DNA from: JAAXHB01 sp965221635
Lineage (GTDB): Bacteria > Actinomycetota > Acidimicrobiia > Acidimicrobiales > Aldehydirespiratoraceae
Assembly: GCA_965221635.1 (NCBI GenBank)
Contig: OZ244902.1
Span: 3,410,001-3,474,000, forward strand
DNA: 64,000 nt
Direction: 5' to 3'
How positions within the stretch are numbered: position 1 is the stretch's first letter; each line of letters begins with the position of its first letter. The notes below the pieces were generated by a model. The model was not told the origin of the DNA. It made no database searches and worked only from the letters and a program-made list of their open reading frames with translations. Positions 7,461-16,045 of the stretch are shown here, one piece after another. The position numbers were made by a program, and so were the translations under genes.

Positions 7461-9251
7461 GTGATTCGAAAGTCGAGCATCTGGGCCGCGCTGTTGGCCG
7501 CGTTCGTGATCTTTGCCGCTGCATGCGGCGACGATTCGTCGGACGAACCCAGCGGCGCGGCCTCAAGTGGTGAGAGCGCCTCTGCGGGCTCCGGCGGCAG
7601 CGACGCGCCGGACGATTCCAGCGGCGCCGCAGACCCCGGCGACGAACCCGCCGACGGTTCGACCGGTGGCGAAGACCCCGCTGACGGCGCCGGCGACGAA
7701 CCCGCCGACGAGCCGGCAGCCGCCCCGCAGGAGCCGGTGGTGCTCACCATGGCCTGGCCGCAGGTGCCGAGCAATCTCGACTCCGCGGTGTTCCAGGGCC
7801 TGGTGTCGCACAACCTCGGCGTGAACTACATGGGCACGCTGTTCCGCTACGACCCCGACGCGGCGACTCCCACAGAGGTTGTGTGCGCGCAGTGCCTGAT
7901 CCCCGAACTCGCCACCGAGGCGGTGCAAGCCGACGACGGCCTTTCCTACACGATCAGCTTGCGCGAGGGCGTGATGAGCCCCCACGGCAACGAAATGACC
8001 GCCGATGACGTGAAGTGGTCGTTCGACCGGGCCAACGAGATCAGCTCCATCACCGGGGCGTTCCTGTTCTCGGTGGCCAACGTGGACAGGGACAACCCGA
8101 TCGAGGTGATCGACGACTACACGGTGAAGTACAACCTCACCGCCAACAACCAGATCGCCCTTTCGATTCTCACCTGGTACGGCACCGGCATCTTCGACAC
8201 CACTCAGATCATCGAAGAGGGTGGCGTCACCGACGAAGACCCGTGGGCCGAGGCCTACCTGACGGACCACATCGCCTCGTTCGGCGCTTACGGTCTCAAC
8301 AGCATCACCCCCGGCGAGGAAGTGCGCCTCGCTGCCAATCCCAACTACTGGCGCGGCCCCGCCGCGATCAGCGACGTGGTGGTGCGAGCGCTGCCCGATC
8401 CGGGCAACCGGGTGCAGCTGCTGCTCGCAGGCGACATCGACTACACCTACGACATCCAGTTCGACCAGGTGGAACCGATCAACAACAGCGAAAACGCCTA
8501 CGTGATCGAGGCCGTGGACACCAACCGCGACAACCTGGTGCTGAACCATCAGGATCCGGTGCTGGCCATGCGAGAGGTGCGCCAGGCGATCAACATGGCG
8601 ATCAACCGTGACAACCTGGTGGTGGGCCCCTACGCCAACCTGGTGCAACCCGCGCTGGACGGCCTGTCGAGCTACCTGCCGCACCCGCCCGGGTCGCCCG
8701 ACAAGCTGGTTCGTTACGACCCGGATGCCGCTCGGGCCCTGCTTGAGAGCGTGGACATTCCCGACGACTGGTCGTTGACGATTTCCTACAACCTGGGACG
8801 TCCCGGCCCGCACGCCGAGGAAGTGGCCACCCTGATCGCCGCCGACCTCACCGCCATCGGGCTGAACGTGCAACTCAACGCCGTGGCCGCTCTGGCCGAC
8901 TTCGAGGCTGACGTGGGCGCCAAGGCCATGCAGTCGTGGCTGTACACCGAGCGTCCGATCATCGCCGATCCCGCGTACACGCTGTCGCTGTACCTGGGCT
9001 CCACTTCGTTCCTCAACAACAGCGGCTACGCCAGCGACGAGTACGACGCGGCGTTCCGCGAGGCGCTGATCACCGCACCCAGCCCCGAGCGCGACGCGCT
9101 GTTGACGACAGGCAACGAGATCATCCTCGAGGACGCTCCGATCGCGTACCTGGTGGAACGCCCGGACTTCCAGGCTTTCAACAACTCGGTGGACGGCTTC
9201 AAGAGTTACCCCGACGGCTCGGTGTTCATTTACGAACTCACCAAGGGCTGA
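7461..9251 (+). CDS. ABC transporter substrate-binding lipoprotein, family 5 (peptide/nickel type)
   Basis: 596 residues; GTG start with AGGAGGAGAC just upstream. N-terminal signal peptide MIRKSSIWAALLAAFVIFAAAC ends in a lipobox (FAAAC), so it is a membrane-anchored lipoprotein. An acidic Gly/Ser/Asp linker (about 25-90) precedes the SBP_bac_5 domain, which starts near VVLTMAWPQVPSNLD; EVVCAQCLIPELATEAVQ, LREGVMSPHGNEMTADDVKWSFDRA and the C-terminal APIAYLVERPDFQAFN are family features. It feeds the permeases and ATPases at 9461-13330. Ligand unknown (oligopeptide, dipeptide or related). Confidence 0.92.
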   Translation: MIRKSSIWAALLAAFVIFAAACGDDSSDEPSGAASSGESASAGSGGSDAPDDSSGAADPGDEPADGSTGGEDPADGAGDEPADEPAAAPQEPVVLTMAWPQVPSNLDSAVFQGLVSHNLGVNYMGTLFRYDPDAATPTEVVCAQCLIPELATEAVQADDGLSYTISLREGVMSPHGNEMTADDVKWSFDRANEISSITGAFLFSVANVDRDNPIEVIDDYTVKYNLTANNQIALSILTWYGTGIFDTTQIIEEGGVTDEDPWAEAYLTDHIASFGAYGLNSITPGEEVRLAANPNYWRGPAAISDVVVRALPDPGNRVQLLLAGDIDYTYDIQFDQVEPINNSENAYVIEAVDTNRDNLVLNHQDPVLAMREVRQAINMAINRDNLVVGPYANLVQPALDGLSSYLPHPPGSPDKLVRYDPDAARALLESVDIPDDWSLTISYNLGRPGPHAEEVATLIAADLTAIGLNVQLNAVAALADFEADVGAKAMQSWLYTERPIIADPAYTLSLYLGSTSFLNNSGYASDEYDAAFREALITAPSPERDALLTTGNEIILEDAPIAYLVERPDFQAFNNSVDGFKSYPDGSVFIYELTKG

Positions 9252-9289
9252 CCGGTAACGGCCGGCGTTTCGTTCCGGCAACAAAACAG

Positions 9290-9404
9290 GGCCGTGGCGC
9301 CTGCTAGCCGCCCGGGAGGTCGGCGAGAACCTCCAACCGGGTGCGTTGCAGGCGCCACCGGCCCCTGTTGGCGCTCGATGCCCGCCGCGTGGGTGGGCAT
9401 CGAG
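9290..9404 (+). other. Two strong hairpins between SBP and permease genes
   Basis: 9290-9363: GGCCGTGGCGCCTGC pairs with GCAGGCGCCACCGGCC around a nested GGAGGT/ACCTCC stem. 9374-9404: CTCGATGCCC, 11-nt loop, GGGCATCGAG, a perfect 10-bp stem. Neither has a U-tract, so these look like mRNA-stabilising or partially attenuating structures that let the binding protein be made in excess over the permeases. The analogous gap at 39329-39453 also holds large hairpins. Confidence 0.65.
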
Positions 9405-9460
9405 GCCAAGGTGACACGGCTGTTGGTGCGTGGCCGGGTGTGTGACAGGGTGGTGTTGCG

Positions 9461-10558
9461 GTGAACTCCGGGCCCGCTGGCAGCGAGACGGACATCGCTC
9501 GGGAGCGCGCCGCGGCCGGCGCCGGCAAGGTTCGGGGCCCTCGGGCGGCCTTGTGGGGTCATGTGGTCAAACGGGTGGCGTTTCTGCCTGTTGGGCTGCT
9601 GATCGTGATCACGGTTGCGTTCTTCTTGGTGAACATCCTTCCCGGTGACCCCGCCAGGGTGATCGCCGGAGGATTCGCAAGCGAGGAAACCCTCGCCGAG
9701 ATCAACGCCGAACTCGGCCTGGACCAGCCGCTGCTGCCCCGCTTCGGGGACTACATGACCGGCCTGGTGCGCGGCGACATGGGCGACAGTTTCGAGACGC
9801 GCCTGCCGGTGCGTGACGAGGTGTTGCGCTTCCTGCCCGCCACGGTGGAACTGGTGCTACCGGCGCTGATCCTGGCGGCGCTCGGGGGCATCGCCTTGGG
9901 CACCCTCGGCGCCTACTACCGGGGACGGGCGCCGGACAAGATCACCGGCGTGTTCGTGTCCTTCGGTCAGGCAATCCCGGACTTCTTTTTGGGCATCGTG
10001 CTGATCTACGTGCTGTTCTTCAGGCTTGGCCTAACCCCCGGGCCCGAAGGCAGGCTCGGATTCCTCGACACGATTCCCGAGAGCCGCACCAACTTCATGT
10101 TCGTGGACGCGGCCATGGCAGGCGAATGGGCCACGTTCAGGTCGCTGCTGTCACATTCGATCCTGCCGTGGGTGACCTTGGCGGTGGTTTACCTGGCGTA
10201 CTTCGCTCGCACCACCCGCAGCGCCGTGTCCGAAGCCCTGCAGTCCCAGCAGGTGCAGTTCGCCCGTGCGTGCGGACTGCCCGAACGCACCGTGTTGCGT
10301 TACGCGTTCTTGGAGGCCCGCCGTGCGGTGATCACCTTCGGCGGGATCCTGTTCGCGGCGCTGGTGGGCGGGGCCGCGATCGTGGAGACGGTGTTCTCGT
10401 GGAACGGGTTCGGCCAGTGGGGCCTTGACGCCATGCTGCGCCTGGACATGCCGGTGATTTTGGGGTTCGTGGTGGTGAGCGGAATCGTCACGCTGGTGGT
10501 GTTCTTGGTGCTCGACCTGCTGATCCTGCGACTGGATCCACGGGTGACCTACCAGTGA
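9461..10558 (+). CDS. ABC transporter permease, DppB/OppB type
   Basis: 365 residues, GTG start. After a 35-residue cytosolic tail comes TM1 (VAFLPVGLLIVITVAFFLVNIL) with the family GDPAR motif, a periplasmic domain (GLDQPLLPRFGDYMTGLVRGDMGDS) and five further TM segments. The EAA-type coupling loop is ARACGLPERTVLRYAFLEA near 270-290. It forms the membrane channel with the next gene. Its GTG overlaps the TGA of a 28-codon frame opening at ATG 9378, another possible coupling ORF. Confidence 0.92.
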   Translation: MNSGPAGSETDIARERAAAGAGKVRGPRAALWGHVVKRVAFLPVGLLIVITVAFFLVNILPGDPARVIAGGFASEETLAEINAELGLDQPLLPRFGDYMTGLVRGDMGDSFETRLPVRDEVLRFLPATVELVLPALILAALGGIALGTLGAYYRGRAPDKITGVFVSFGQAIPDFFLGIVLIYVLFFRLGLTPGPEGRLGFLDTIPESRTNFMFVDAAMAGEWATFRSLLSHSILPWVTLAVVYLAYFARTTRSAVSEALQSQQVQFARACGLPERTVLRYAFLEARRAVITFGGILFAALVGGAAIVETVFSWNGFGQWGLDAMLRLDMPVILGFVVVSGIVTLVVFLVLDLLILRLDPRVTYQ

Positions 10559-11574
10559 CCCCCACCGATCCGCCCGTGGCGGAAAGTCCCGAGTATCCCG
10601 AGTCTCCGGCGGGCTCCGGCGACCCGGCGGTGTCCCCCAACGTCTCCCCCGGCGACTCCCCCGTGGCCACCGACACCGACTCCCCGGTGGTCACCTCCAC
10701 CAGCCCGGCGGACCCCGCCGACGCCCCGGTGGCCGAGGTTCTGCGTCCGACTTTGGTGGGGAGGTTGTTGGAAGCGGCACGGCGCAGACCTGGCGCCACG
10801 GCAGGTTTCGGGGTGATCCTGTTGCTGCTGGCCGCGAGCTTCCTGGCGCCACTGCCTCACGACCCGCTGGTGCCCGACGCCACGTCCACGCTGCAGGCGC
10901 CGTCGGCTGAGCACTGGTTCGGCACCGACCGCACCGGTTTCGACGTGTTCTCGCGCACCATTCGAGCCGCTCGCCTCGACCTGGCCCTGGCGCTGAGCGG
11001 CATGCTGATCTCGCTGGTGGTTGGAGTGCCGCTCGGGTTGGCCGCGTCGGTGAAGAACCGCTGGAGCGAACGCCTCATGCGAGCCCTGGACACGTTCCAG
11101 GCTTTCCCACTGCTGGTGCTGGCCATTGCCATCGTGTCGCTCACCGGCAACAACCTGCGCAACGTGGTGCTGGCCATCGCGCTGATCAACACCCCCCGGT
11201 TCATGCGCCTGGTGCGCACCGAGGCGCTTGCAGTGCGCGAAGCCCGTTTCGTGGAGGCCGCCGTCTCCATCGGGGCGAGCCCGTATCGGGTGATGCGCCG
11301 CCATGTGCTGCCCAATGTCACCGGCATCATCGGGGTGCAGTCCACTTTGGCCGCGGCCAATGCCATCGTGGTGATCGCGGCACTGTCCTTTGTGGGGATA
11401 GGGGTGACGCCACCCACCCCCAGCTGGGGGTCGATGATCCGGTCGGGCACGCAGAACATCGCCACCGGATCATGGTGGATTTCGATCTTCCCGGGCGCCG
11501 CGGTGGTGCTGGCGGTGTGGGCGCTGAACCGCATAGCCGACGGACTTCAAGCTGCCACGGGCCGGTCAAGGTGA
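10555..11574 (+). CDS. ABC transporter permease, DppC/OppC type
   Basis: 339 residues; GTG start overlapping the upstream stop (GTGA). An unusual 60-residue Pro/Ser/Asp-rich disordered tail precedes TM1. Then GADxxGRD-type element HWFGTDRTGFDVFSRTI, TM segments, and coupling helix FVEAAVSIGASPYRVMRRHVLPN (EAA motif) near 225-247. Second membrane subunit of the peptide-type importer. The long N-tail is atypical for DppC and reflects the low-complexity expansions common in this window. Confidence 0.92.
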   Translation: MTPTDPPVAESPEYPESPAGSGDPAVSPNVSPGDSPVATDTDSPVVTSTSPADPADAPVAEVLRPTLVGRLLEAARRRPGATAGFGVILLLLAASFLAPLPHDPLVPDATSTLQAPSAEHWFGTDRTGFDVFSRTIRAARLDLALALSGMLISLVVGVPLGLAASVKNRWSERLMRALDTFQAFPLLVLAIAIVSLTGNNLRNVVLAIALINTPRFMRLVRTEALAVREARFVEAAVSIGASPYRVMRRHVLPNVTGIIGVQSTLAAANAIVVIAALSFVGIGVTPPTPSWGSMIRSGTQNIATGSWWISIFPGAAVVLAVWALNRIADGLQAATGRSR

Positions 11575-12509
11575 CCACCAACCGAGGCGCCAGCCCCAAC
11601 ACCGCCGACAGCCCCGACACGGCCGACACCCCGGACGCGTTCGACGCCGCTGACACTGCGCACGCCACTGACACTGCCGACACCGCCGACGCCGGTGAGC
11701 CGGGGCACGCGGGGAGTTTGTTGAGCGTTCGCGATCTGAGCACCCATTTCGTGACCAGAGCCGAGACGGTGAAGGCCGTGCGGGGGGTGAGCTTCGAGGT
11801 GGGCGCCGAGGAGTCGGTGGGAATCGTGGGCGAGACCGGGTCGGGCAAGTCGGTGACGCTGCGGTCAATTCTGGGACTGCTCGAGCCTGCGGGCCGGGTG
11901 GTGTCGGGAGACGTTTTCTTCGACGGCATGGACTTGCGTCGCATCGGCACGTCACGACTGCGGGAACTTCGAGGCCGTCGCATTGGTTTCGTGCCGCAAA
12001 ACCCGTTCGGGTCGCTCAACCCGATCCTTGGGATCGAAACCCAGTTCCGCAACGTGTTGCGGGCACACGGCGTAAGGGCGTCACGCACCGAGATGCGCGC
12101 CCGGTTCGTATCGATGCTCGAATCGGTGGGCATCGGTGAACCCGACCGGGTGCTCGACGGTTACGCCCACCAACTGTCGGGCGGAATGGCGCAGCGAGTG
12201 GTGATCGCCATGGCGTTCATGCTCGAACCTGATTTGATCATCGCCGACGAACCCACCACCGCCCTCGACGTGACCGTGCAGAAACAAATCCTCGACCTGC
12301 TCGCCGACCTGATCACCAAGGGCCGGCGCTCGCTGCTGATCGTCACCCACGACCTTGGCGTGGTGGCTCACTACTGCGACCGGGTGATCGTGATGTACCA
12401 GGGCGAGGTGGTGGAATCGGGGCCGGTTCGGCAGGTGTTCACCAACCCGTCACAGCAATATTCGCGGGCGCTGCTGGCGGCGATTCCCAAGCCAGGGCAA
12501 CGGTGGTAG
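11571..12509 (+). CDS. ABC transporter ATP-binding protein, DppD/OppD type
   Basis: 312 residues from the GTG at 11571 (GTGA overlap). A 45-residue Asp/Thr/Ala repeat tail (DTADTPDAFDAADTAHATDT) leads into the ATPase: Walker A GETGSGKS, Q-loop VPQNPFGSLNP, signature LSGGMAQRV, Walker B LIIADEPTTALD, H-loop VTHDLG, and the C-terminal FTNPSQQYSRALLAAIP typical of oligopeptide-transporter ATPases (Fe-S motif Cys absent). Energises the importer with the next subunit. Confidence 0.93.
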   Translation: MTTNRGASPNTADSPDTADTPDAFDAADTAHATDTADTADAGEPGHAGSLLSVRDLSTHFVTRAETVKAVRGVSFEVGAEESVGIVGETGSGKSVTLRSILGLLEPAGRVVSGDVFFDGMDLRRIGTSRLRELRGRRIGFVPQNPFGSLNPILGIETQFRNVLRAHGVRASRTEMRARFVSMLESVGIGEPDRVLDGYAHQLSGGMAQRVVIAMAFMLEPDLIIADEPTTALDVTVQKQILDLLADLITKGRRSLLIVTHDLGVVAHYCDRVIVMYQGEVVESGPVRQVFTNPSQQYSRALLAAIPKPGQRW

Positions 12510-12511
12510 CG

Positions 12512-13330
12512 ATGGGCGTGCTCGAAGGACGCGACCTGGTGAAGTCGTTCGTGGTGGGTCGCCGCCGGGTGGAAGCCGTGCGCGGCGTGAGCTTGGACAT
12601 CGACGTTGGCGAAACGCTGGCCCTGGTGGGTGAGAGCGGCTCGGGCAAGTCCACCACCGGGCGGCTGTGTTTGGGGCTGTTGCACCCCGACGGGGGTTCT
12701 GTGCGGGTGCTGGGCCGCGACCTTTCCGAGCTTCGGGCCCGGCAACTGCGCAGCTTCCGGGGCACGGCCACGATGGTGTTCCAGGAGCCGTTCCAAAGCC
12801 TCAACCCGCGCATGCGTGTGGGATCGATCATCGAGGAGCCACTGCAGATCCACCAGCCCGAACTTGAAAGCCGCGCCCGGAGCCGCAAGGTGAACGAAGC
12901 GCTCGAACAGGTGGGGCTGCCCACCGGCTTCGCGCAGCGCTTCCCGGCGGAACTGTCGGGAGGCCAGCAACAGCGTGTGGGCATCGCCCGGGCGGTGATC
13001 TGCAAACCACGTTTCGTGGTGCTCGACGAGCCCACCTCGTCTTTGGACTTGTCGGTGCAGGCACAGATACTGCGCCTGCTGCGGCAACTGCAAACAGAAC
13101 TCGACCTGGCGTACCTGTTCATCTCGCACGACCTGCACACCGTGCGGTACGTGGCGGACAGGGTGGCGGTGATGCACCACGGCAGGATCGTGGAAACCGG
13201 CCGAACCGAAGCCGTGTTCACCAGCCCCGAACGCGACTACACCAAGTCCCTGCTGGCGGCCACGTTGTCGCCCCACCGCTTCGACGCTCTCCCAGGCGCC
13301 ACCTCTGAACAAGATCGGGAGCCGACATGA
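12512..13330 (+). CDS. ABC transporter ATP-binding protein, DppF/OppF type
   Basis: 272 residues from ATG 12512; GTG 12503, overlapping the upstream gene, is an alternative start. Walker A GESGSGKST, Q-loop MVFQEPFQSLNPRM, signature LSGGQQQRV, Walker B FVVLDEPTSSLD, H-loop SHDLHTV, and the tail FTSPERDYTKSLLAATL. The DppD/DppF pair is the usual heterodimeric motor of peptide/nickel-type importers. ATGA overlap with the downstream crotonase links uptake to catabolism. Confidence 0.93.
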   Translation: MGVLEGRDLVKSFVVGRRRVEAVRGVSLDIDVGETLALVGESGSGKSTTGRLCLGLLHPDGGSVRVLGRDLSELRARQLRSFRGTATMVFQEPFQSLNPRMRVGSIIEEPLQIHQPELESRARSRKVNEALEQVGLPTGFAQRFPAELSGGQQQRVGIARAVICKPRFVVLDEPTSSLDLSVQAQILRLLRQLQTELDLAYLFISHDLHTVRYVADRVAVMHHGRIVETGRTEAVFTSPERDYTKSLLAATLSPHRFDALPGATSEQDREPT

Positions 13331-14166
13331 CCTCATCTCAGCCATCCGCACGATCCGCCACGGCTCGACCTGCGGCGTCTCCTTCGCCCACCACGATGAC
13401 CTACGACGTGACACAACGGGTGGCTCATGTCACCTTCAACCGGCCCGACAGTCTCAACTCGATCACCGAGCAGGTGCTGAGCGACCTCGACGCGGTGATC
13501 TCCGCCGTGCAGGATGACGAGTCGGTGCGCGCGATGGTGCTGCGAGGTTCCGGCCGTGCGTTTTGTGTGGGCCTGGACTTGGAACTGTTGCAACGAGCTT
13601 TTTCTGATGCGGGGTACTTCGCGTCGGTGATCCGCCGCCTTGGTGACTTGTTGCTGCGCCTGGAGGACTTGCCGGTGCCGGTGGTGGGAGTGGCCAACGG
13701 ACTGGCCCGCGCCGGGGGCATGGAAATCCTGTTGGCGTGCGACATGGTGATCGTGGCCGACGAGGCCCGCATCGGTGACAACCACACCAACTTCGGGGTG
13801 ATGCCCGGCGGAGGATCCACCGCGCGCCTGCCCCGCAAGATCGGCGACCAGCGAGCCAAGGAACTGATCCTCACCGCCAGGTGGCTCACCGGCCCCGAAG
13901 CGGTGGACTACGGCGTGGCCTTGCGGTCGGTGCCCGAAACCGAACTCGACGACGCGGTGGAGGAACTGCTGGCCGGGCTGCGTGACAAGTCCCGCAACTG
14001 TTCCGCCGCGGTGAAGCGTGCCATGGCCCGAACCGCCGTGGCCCCAATCCGAGACGCCGTGGCGGCCGAGCTTGACGAGTTCGTGCGCTACGTGTGCGCC
14101 CCCGGCTCCGACGCGCAGGAGGGTCTCGCGGCGTCCCTGGAGCGCCGCGCCCCGAACTGGAGCTGA
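13327..14166 (+). CDS. Enoyl-CoA hydratase/isomerase (crotonase) family protein
   Basis: 279 residues, ATG overlapping the ATPase stop. After a 20-residue Ser/Pro/Ala tail the crotonase fold begins (YDVTQRVAHVTFNRPDSLNSI). Oxyanion-hole segments: GSGRAFCVGLDLELL and NGLARAGGMEILLACDMVI. The position equivalent to catalytic Glu144 of rat hydratase (G-Q-P-E) reads G-D-N-H, so that Glu is replaced by His. This argues against simple hydration; crotonases with altered acids do isomerisation, dehalogenation, hydrolysis or C-C cleavage. Co-transcribed with a peptide-type ABC importer, an unusual pairing. Confidence 0.88.
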   Translation: MTSSQPSARSATARPAASPSPTTMTYDVTQRVAHVTFNRPDSLNSITEQVLSDLDAVISAVQDDESVRAMVLRGSGRAFCVGLDLELLQRAFSDAGYFASVIRRLGDLLLRLEDLPVPVVGVANGLARAGGMEILLACDMVIVADEARIGDNHTNFGVMPGGGSTARLPRKIGDQRAKELILTARWLTGPEAVDYGVALRSVPETELDDAVEELLAGLRDKSRNCSAAVKRAMARTAVAPIRDAVAAELDEFVRYVCAPGSDAQEGLAASLERRAPNWS

Positions 14167-14304
14167 GCCTCTCACTCCTCGTGCACAACCACCGCAAACG
14201 CCCATGCCGTCTTTGCCCTCAGGCCGTCGCCTCGCGGCGTTCCCACACCATCGGCTTGCGGCCAGGGAGGACGACCGCCTCCGCCGGGCCTGCGCCGGCT
14301 GGTG

Positions 14305-15897
14305 TTACAAGCCCAGGACGCCGGGGTTCATCAGGCCGTCGGGATCGAGGTGGGCTTTGAGCGCTTCGAGCAGGTGTCGGGTGGGCGGCGCGAGGCGATC
14401 CAGGTAGCTGTAGCGGCGACCGATCTGAAGATGGGCGCCGCCTTCGGCTGCGAACATGTCCACCAGTTCGTCACGAATCTCCGCCACAAGCCCATCCGCG
14501 GCGGGGTTCGGGGGGTAGGTGGGGTATCGGCGCAGCTTTGCGGGCTCCACCAGGCGGTCATACACCGCGGGGCGCGGGCCGGGCCAGGTGATCACCACTT
14601 CGAGCAGCATCATCGTGGACACCGTGCTCACCATCACACCCAGTTCCACTTCCAGATCCGACATCGCCTCGCTGTGGCGTTGCGCCAGTGCGTCGATGCG
14701 GTCCCACATCGGGTTGGCGTGCGACAGCGGCACCAGCACGTGCAACGGCGCCCAACGCTGACCTTCGGGTCCCAAAGCAGAGGTGAGAGATCCGTAGGGC
14801 CGAGACCACAACAACCGCGGAACCGTGGCCTCCACCTCGGTTCCCCCGGGCCGCACAGCACCCGAGCCGGCACTCGCGGCGCCCTCGGTGCAGATCTTGC
14901 GGATCTCGGCCATGTCGGCGTCCACAGCGGCGGCGCTTCGGGCCTCGGCCATCACGTGCAACGAGCAGCTCCCGGCGTCCACCACGCCACGACCCCGCGC
15001 CGCCATTCGTGCCGCTTCGCGCACCGCTCGCAGCTTGTTGGAAGACCCGGCGATCATGGCGCGCACCGCGGAGGCGCCCTGAGCGAGACTTCCCCTGCGG
15101 ATGCGCTGATCGGTGAGCACCGCGTCCAACCCGAAAGCGGTAACGGCCACATCGGCGCGTGCCAAACCGGCCAAGGCGCCCACGAAGGCGTGGCGCGACT
15201 CGAACGCGAACGACGCGAACCCGCTGTGGGTGGGCACGCGCATCAGTGGCATCGTGACGGTGGCTTTCACTCCCAGCGCCCCGCAGTCCGCCAAGAACAC
15301 GCCGCTGAGGTCGGGCCCGAAATGTCGCCACGCCCCCAGCGAGGGGTTCAGCGCGCCCATTCCGGTGGACACAACGCTGCCGTCGGCCACCACCACCTCC
15401 AGCCCGGCGACGCTGTTGGCTGACGGGCCGTAACGAGACGACCCCCACAGCACCGCCTGCTGGGAAACCGACCCGCCGATCGTGGCCCGGCTTCCCGACA
15501 GCGGCCCCCAAAACGGGGTGCGCAACCCCATCGGCGTCAACGTCTCCCACAGCGTCTGCCAAGTACACCCGGCCTGCACGGTTACGTGCAGGTCTTCGGA
15601 CTCCACGCGCAGGATGCGGTTCATCCCGCTGGTGTCCACCACCACGCTTCCGGCGCTGGGGGGTGTGACGCCACCGGTGTAGGACACCCCGCCACCTCGG
15701 GGCACCACCGCCGCGCCACCAGTGGTGATCAGCCTCACCGCATCGGCGAGCTGCTCGGTGCCTTGCGGGAGCACCACCGCAGCCGGGCGAACCCCTGCCG
15801 AGTAGATGTCGGCGGCGTAGAAGTCCAGGTCGGCGCCGTCGGTGGTCACACGATCCGGCCCGATTTCGCGGCGCAAGGCGTCCACCAGCGTCACCAC
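14305..15897 (-). CDS. FAD-linked oxidase / dehydrogenase (GlcD-like, VAO fold)
   Basis: 530 residues, GTG start. The FAD-binding PCMH domain spans about 30-215: VVLPQGTEQLADAVRLITTGGAAVVPRGGG, then PSAGSVVVDTSGMNRIL, TIGGSVSQQAVLWGSSRYGP and VADCGALGVKATVTM-type turns. The C-terminal cap ends with HLQIGRRYSYLDRL and LKAHLDPDGLMNPGVLGL, the standard GlcD/LDH ending. Likely oxidises a 2-hydroxy acid or aryl alcohol. Divergent from the ABC operon at 16046; the 148-bp gap would hold both promoters (TAAGGT near 15992 is a candidate -10 for the plus strand). Confidence 0.9.
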   Translation of the reverse strand: MVTLVDALRREIGPDRVTTDGADLDFYAADIYSAGVRPAAVVLPQGTEQLADAVRLITTGGAAVVPRGGGVSYTGGVTPPSAGSVVVDTSGMNRILRVESEDLHVTVQAGCTWQTLWETLTPMGLRTPFWGPLSGSRATIGGSVSQQAVLWGSSRYGPSANSVAGLEVVVADGSVVSTGMGALNPSLGAWRHFGPDLSGVFLADCGALGVKATVTMPLMRVPTHSGFASFAFESRHAFVGALAGLARADVAVTAFGLDAVLTDQRIRRGSLAQGASAVRAMIAGSSNKLRAVREAARMAARGRGVVDAGSCSLHVMAEARSAAAVDADMAEIRKICTEGAASAGSGAVRPGGTEVEATVPRLLWSRPYGSLTSALGPEGQRWAPLHVLVPLSHANPMWDRIDALAQRHSEAMSDLEVELGVMVSTVSTMMLLEVVITWPGPRPAVYDRLVEPAKLRRYPTYPPNPAADGLVAEIRDELVDMFAAEGGAHLQIGRRYSYLDRLAPPTRHLLEALKAHLDPDGLMNPGVLGL

Positions 15898-16045
15898 AAA
15901 ACCCTAGTTCTGAGCGTGCCGGCTCCCCGGCGGGCATCTCGGGCGGGCACAAGGCGCAGCAGTTCCGCCTGCTACACAAGGATCGAGGATCTAAGGTTCG
16001 CGCAGAGCCCGCTCTTGGAGCGTGCAAGTGGCATTGGAGGAAACC

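Noticed and set aside
7563..9284. 573-codon open frame antisense to the peptide SBP
   Set aside because: Mirror of a GC-rich coding gene; the His/Val/Gly-rich composition has no domain, and the plus strand encodes a clear lipoprotein.
9252..9460. Hairpins as Rho-independent terminators
   Set aside because: No U-tract follows either stem, and permease genes continue in the same direction.
14558..16027. 489-codon frame overlapping the FAD oxidase on the same strand, other frame
   Set aside because: Arg/Gly-rich shadow frame; the GlcD-like protein explains the region.
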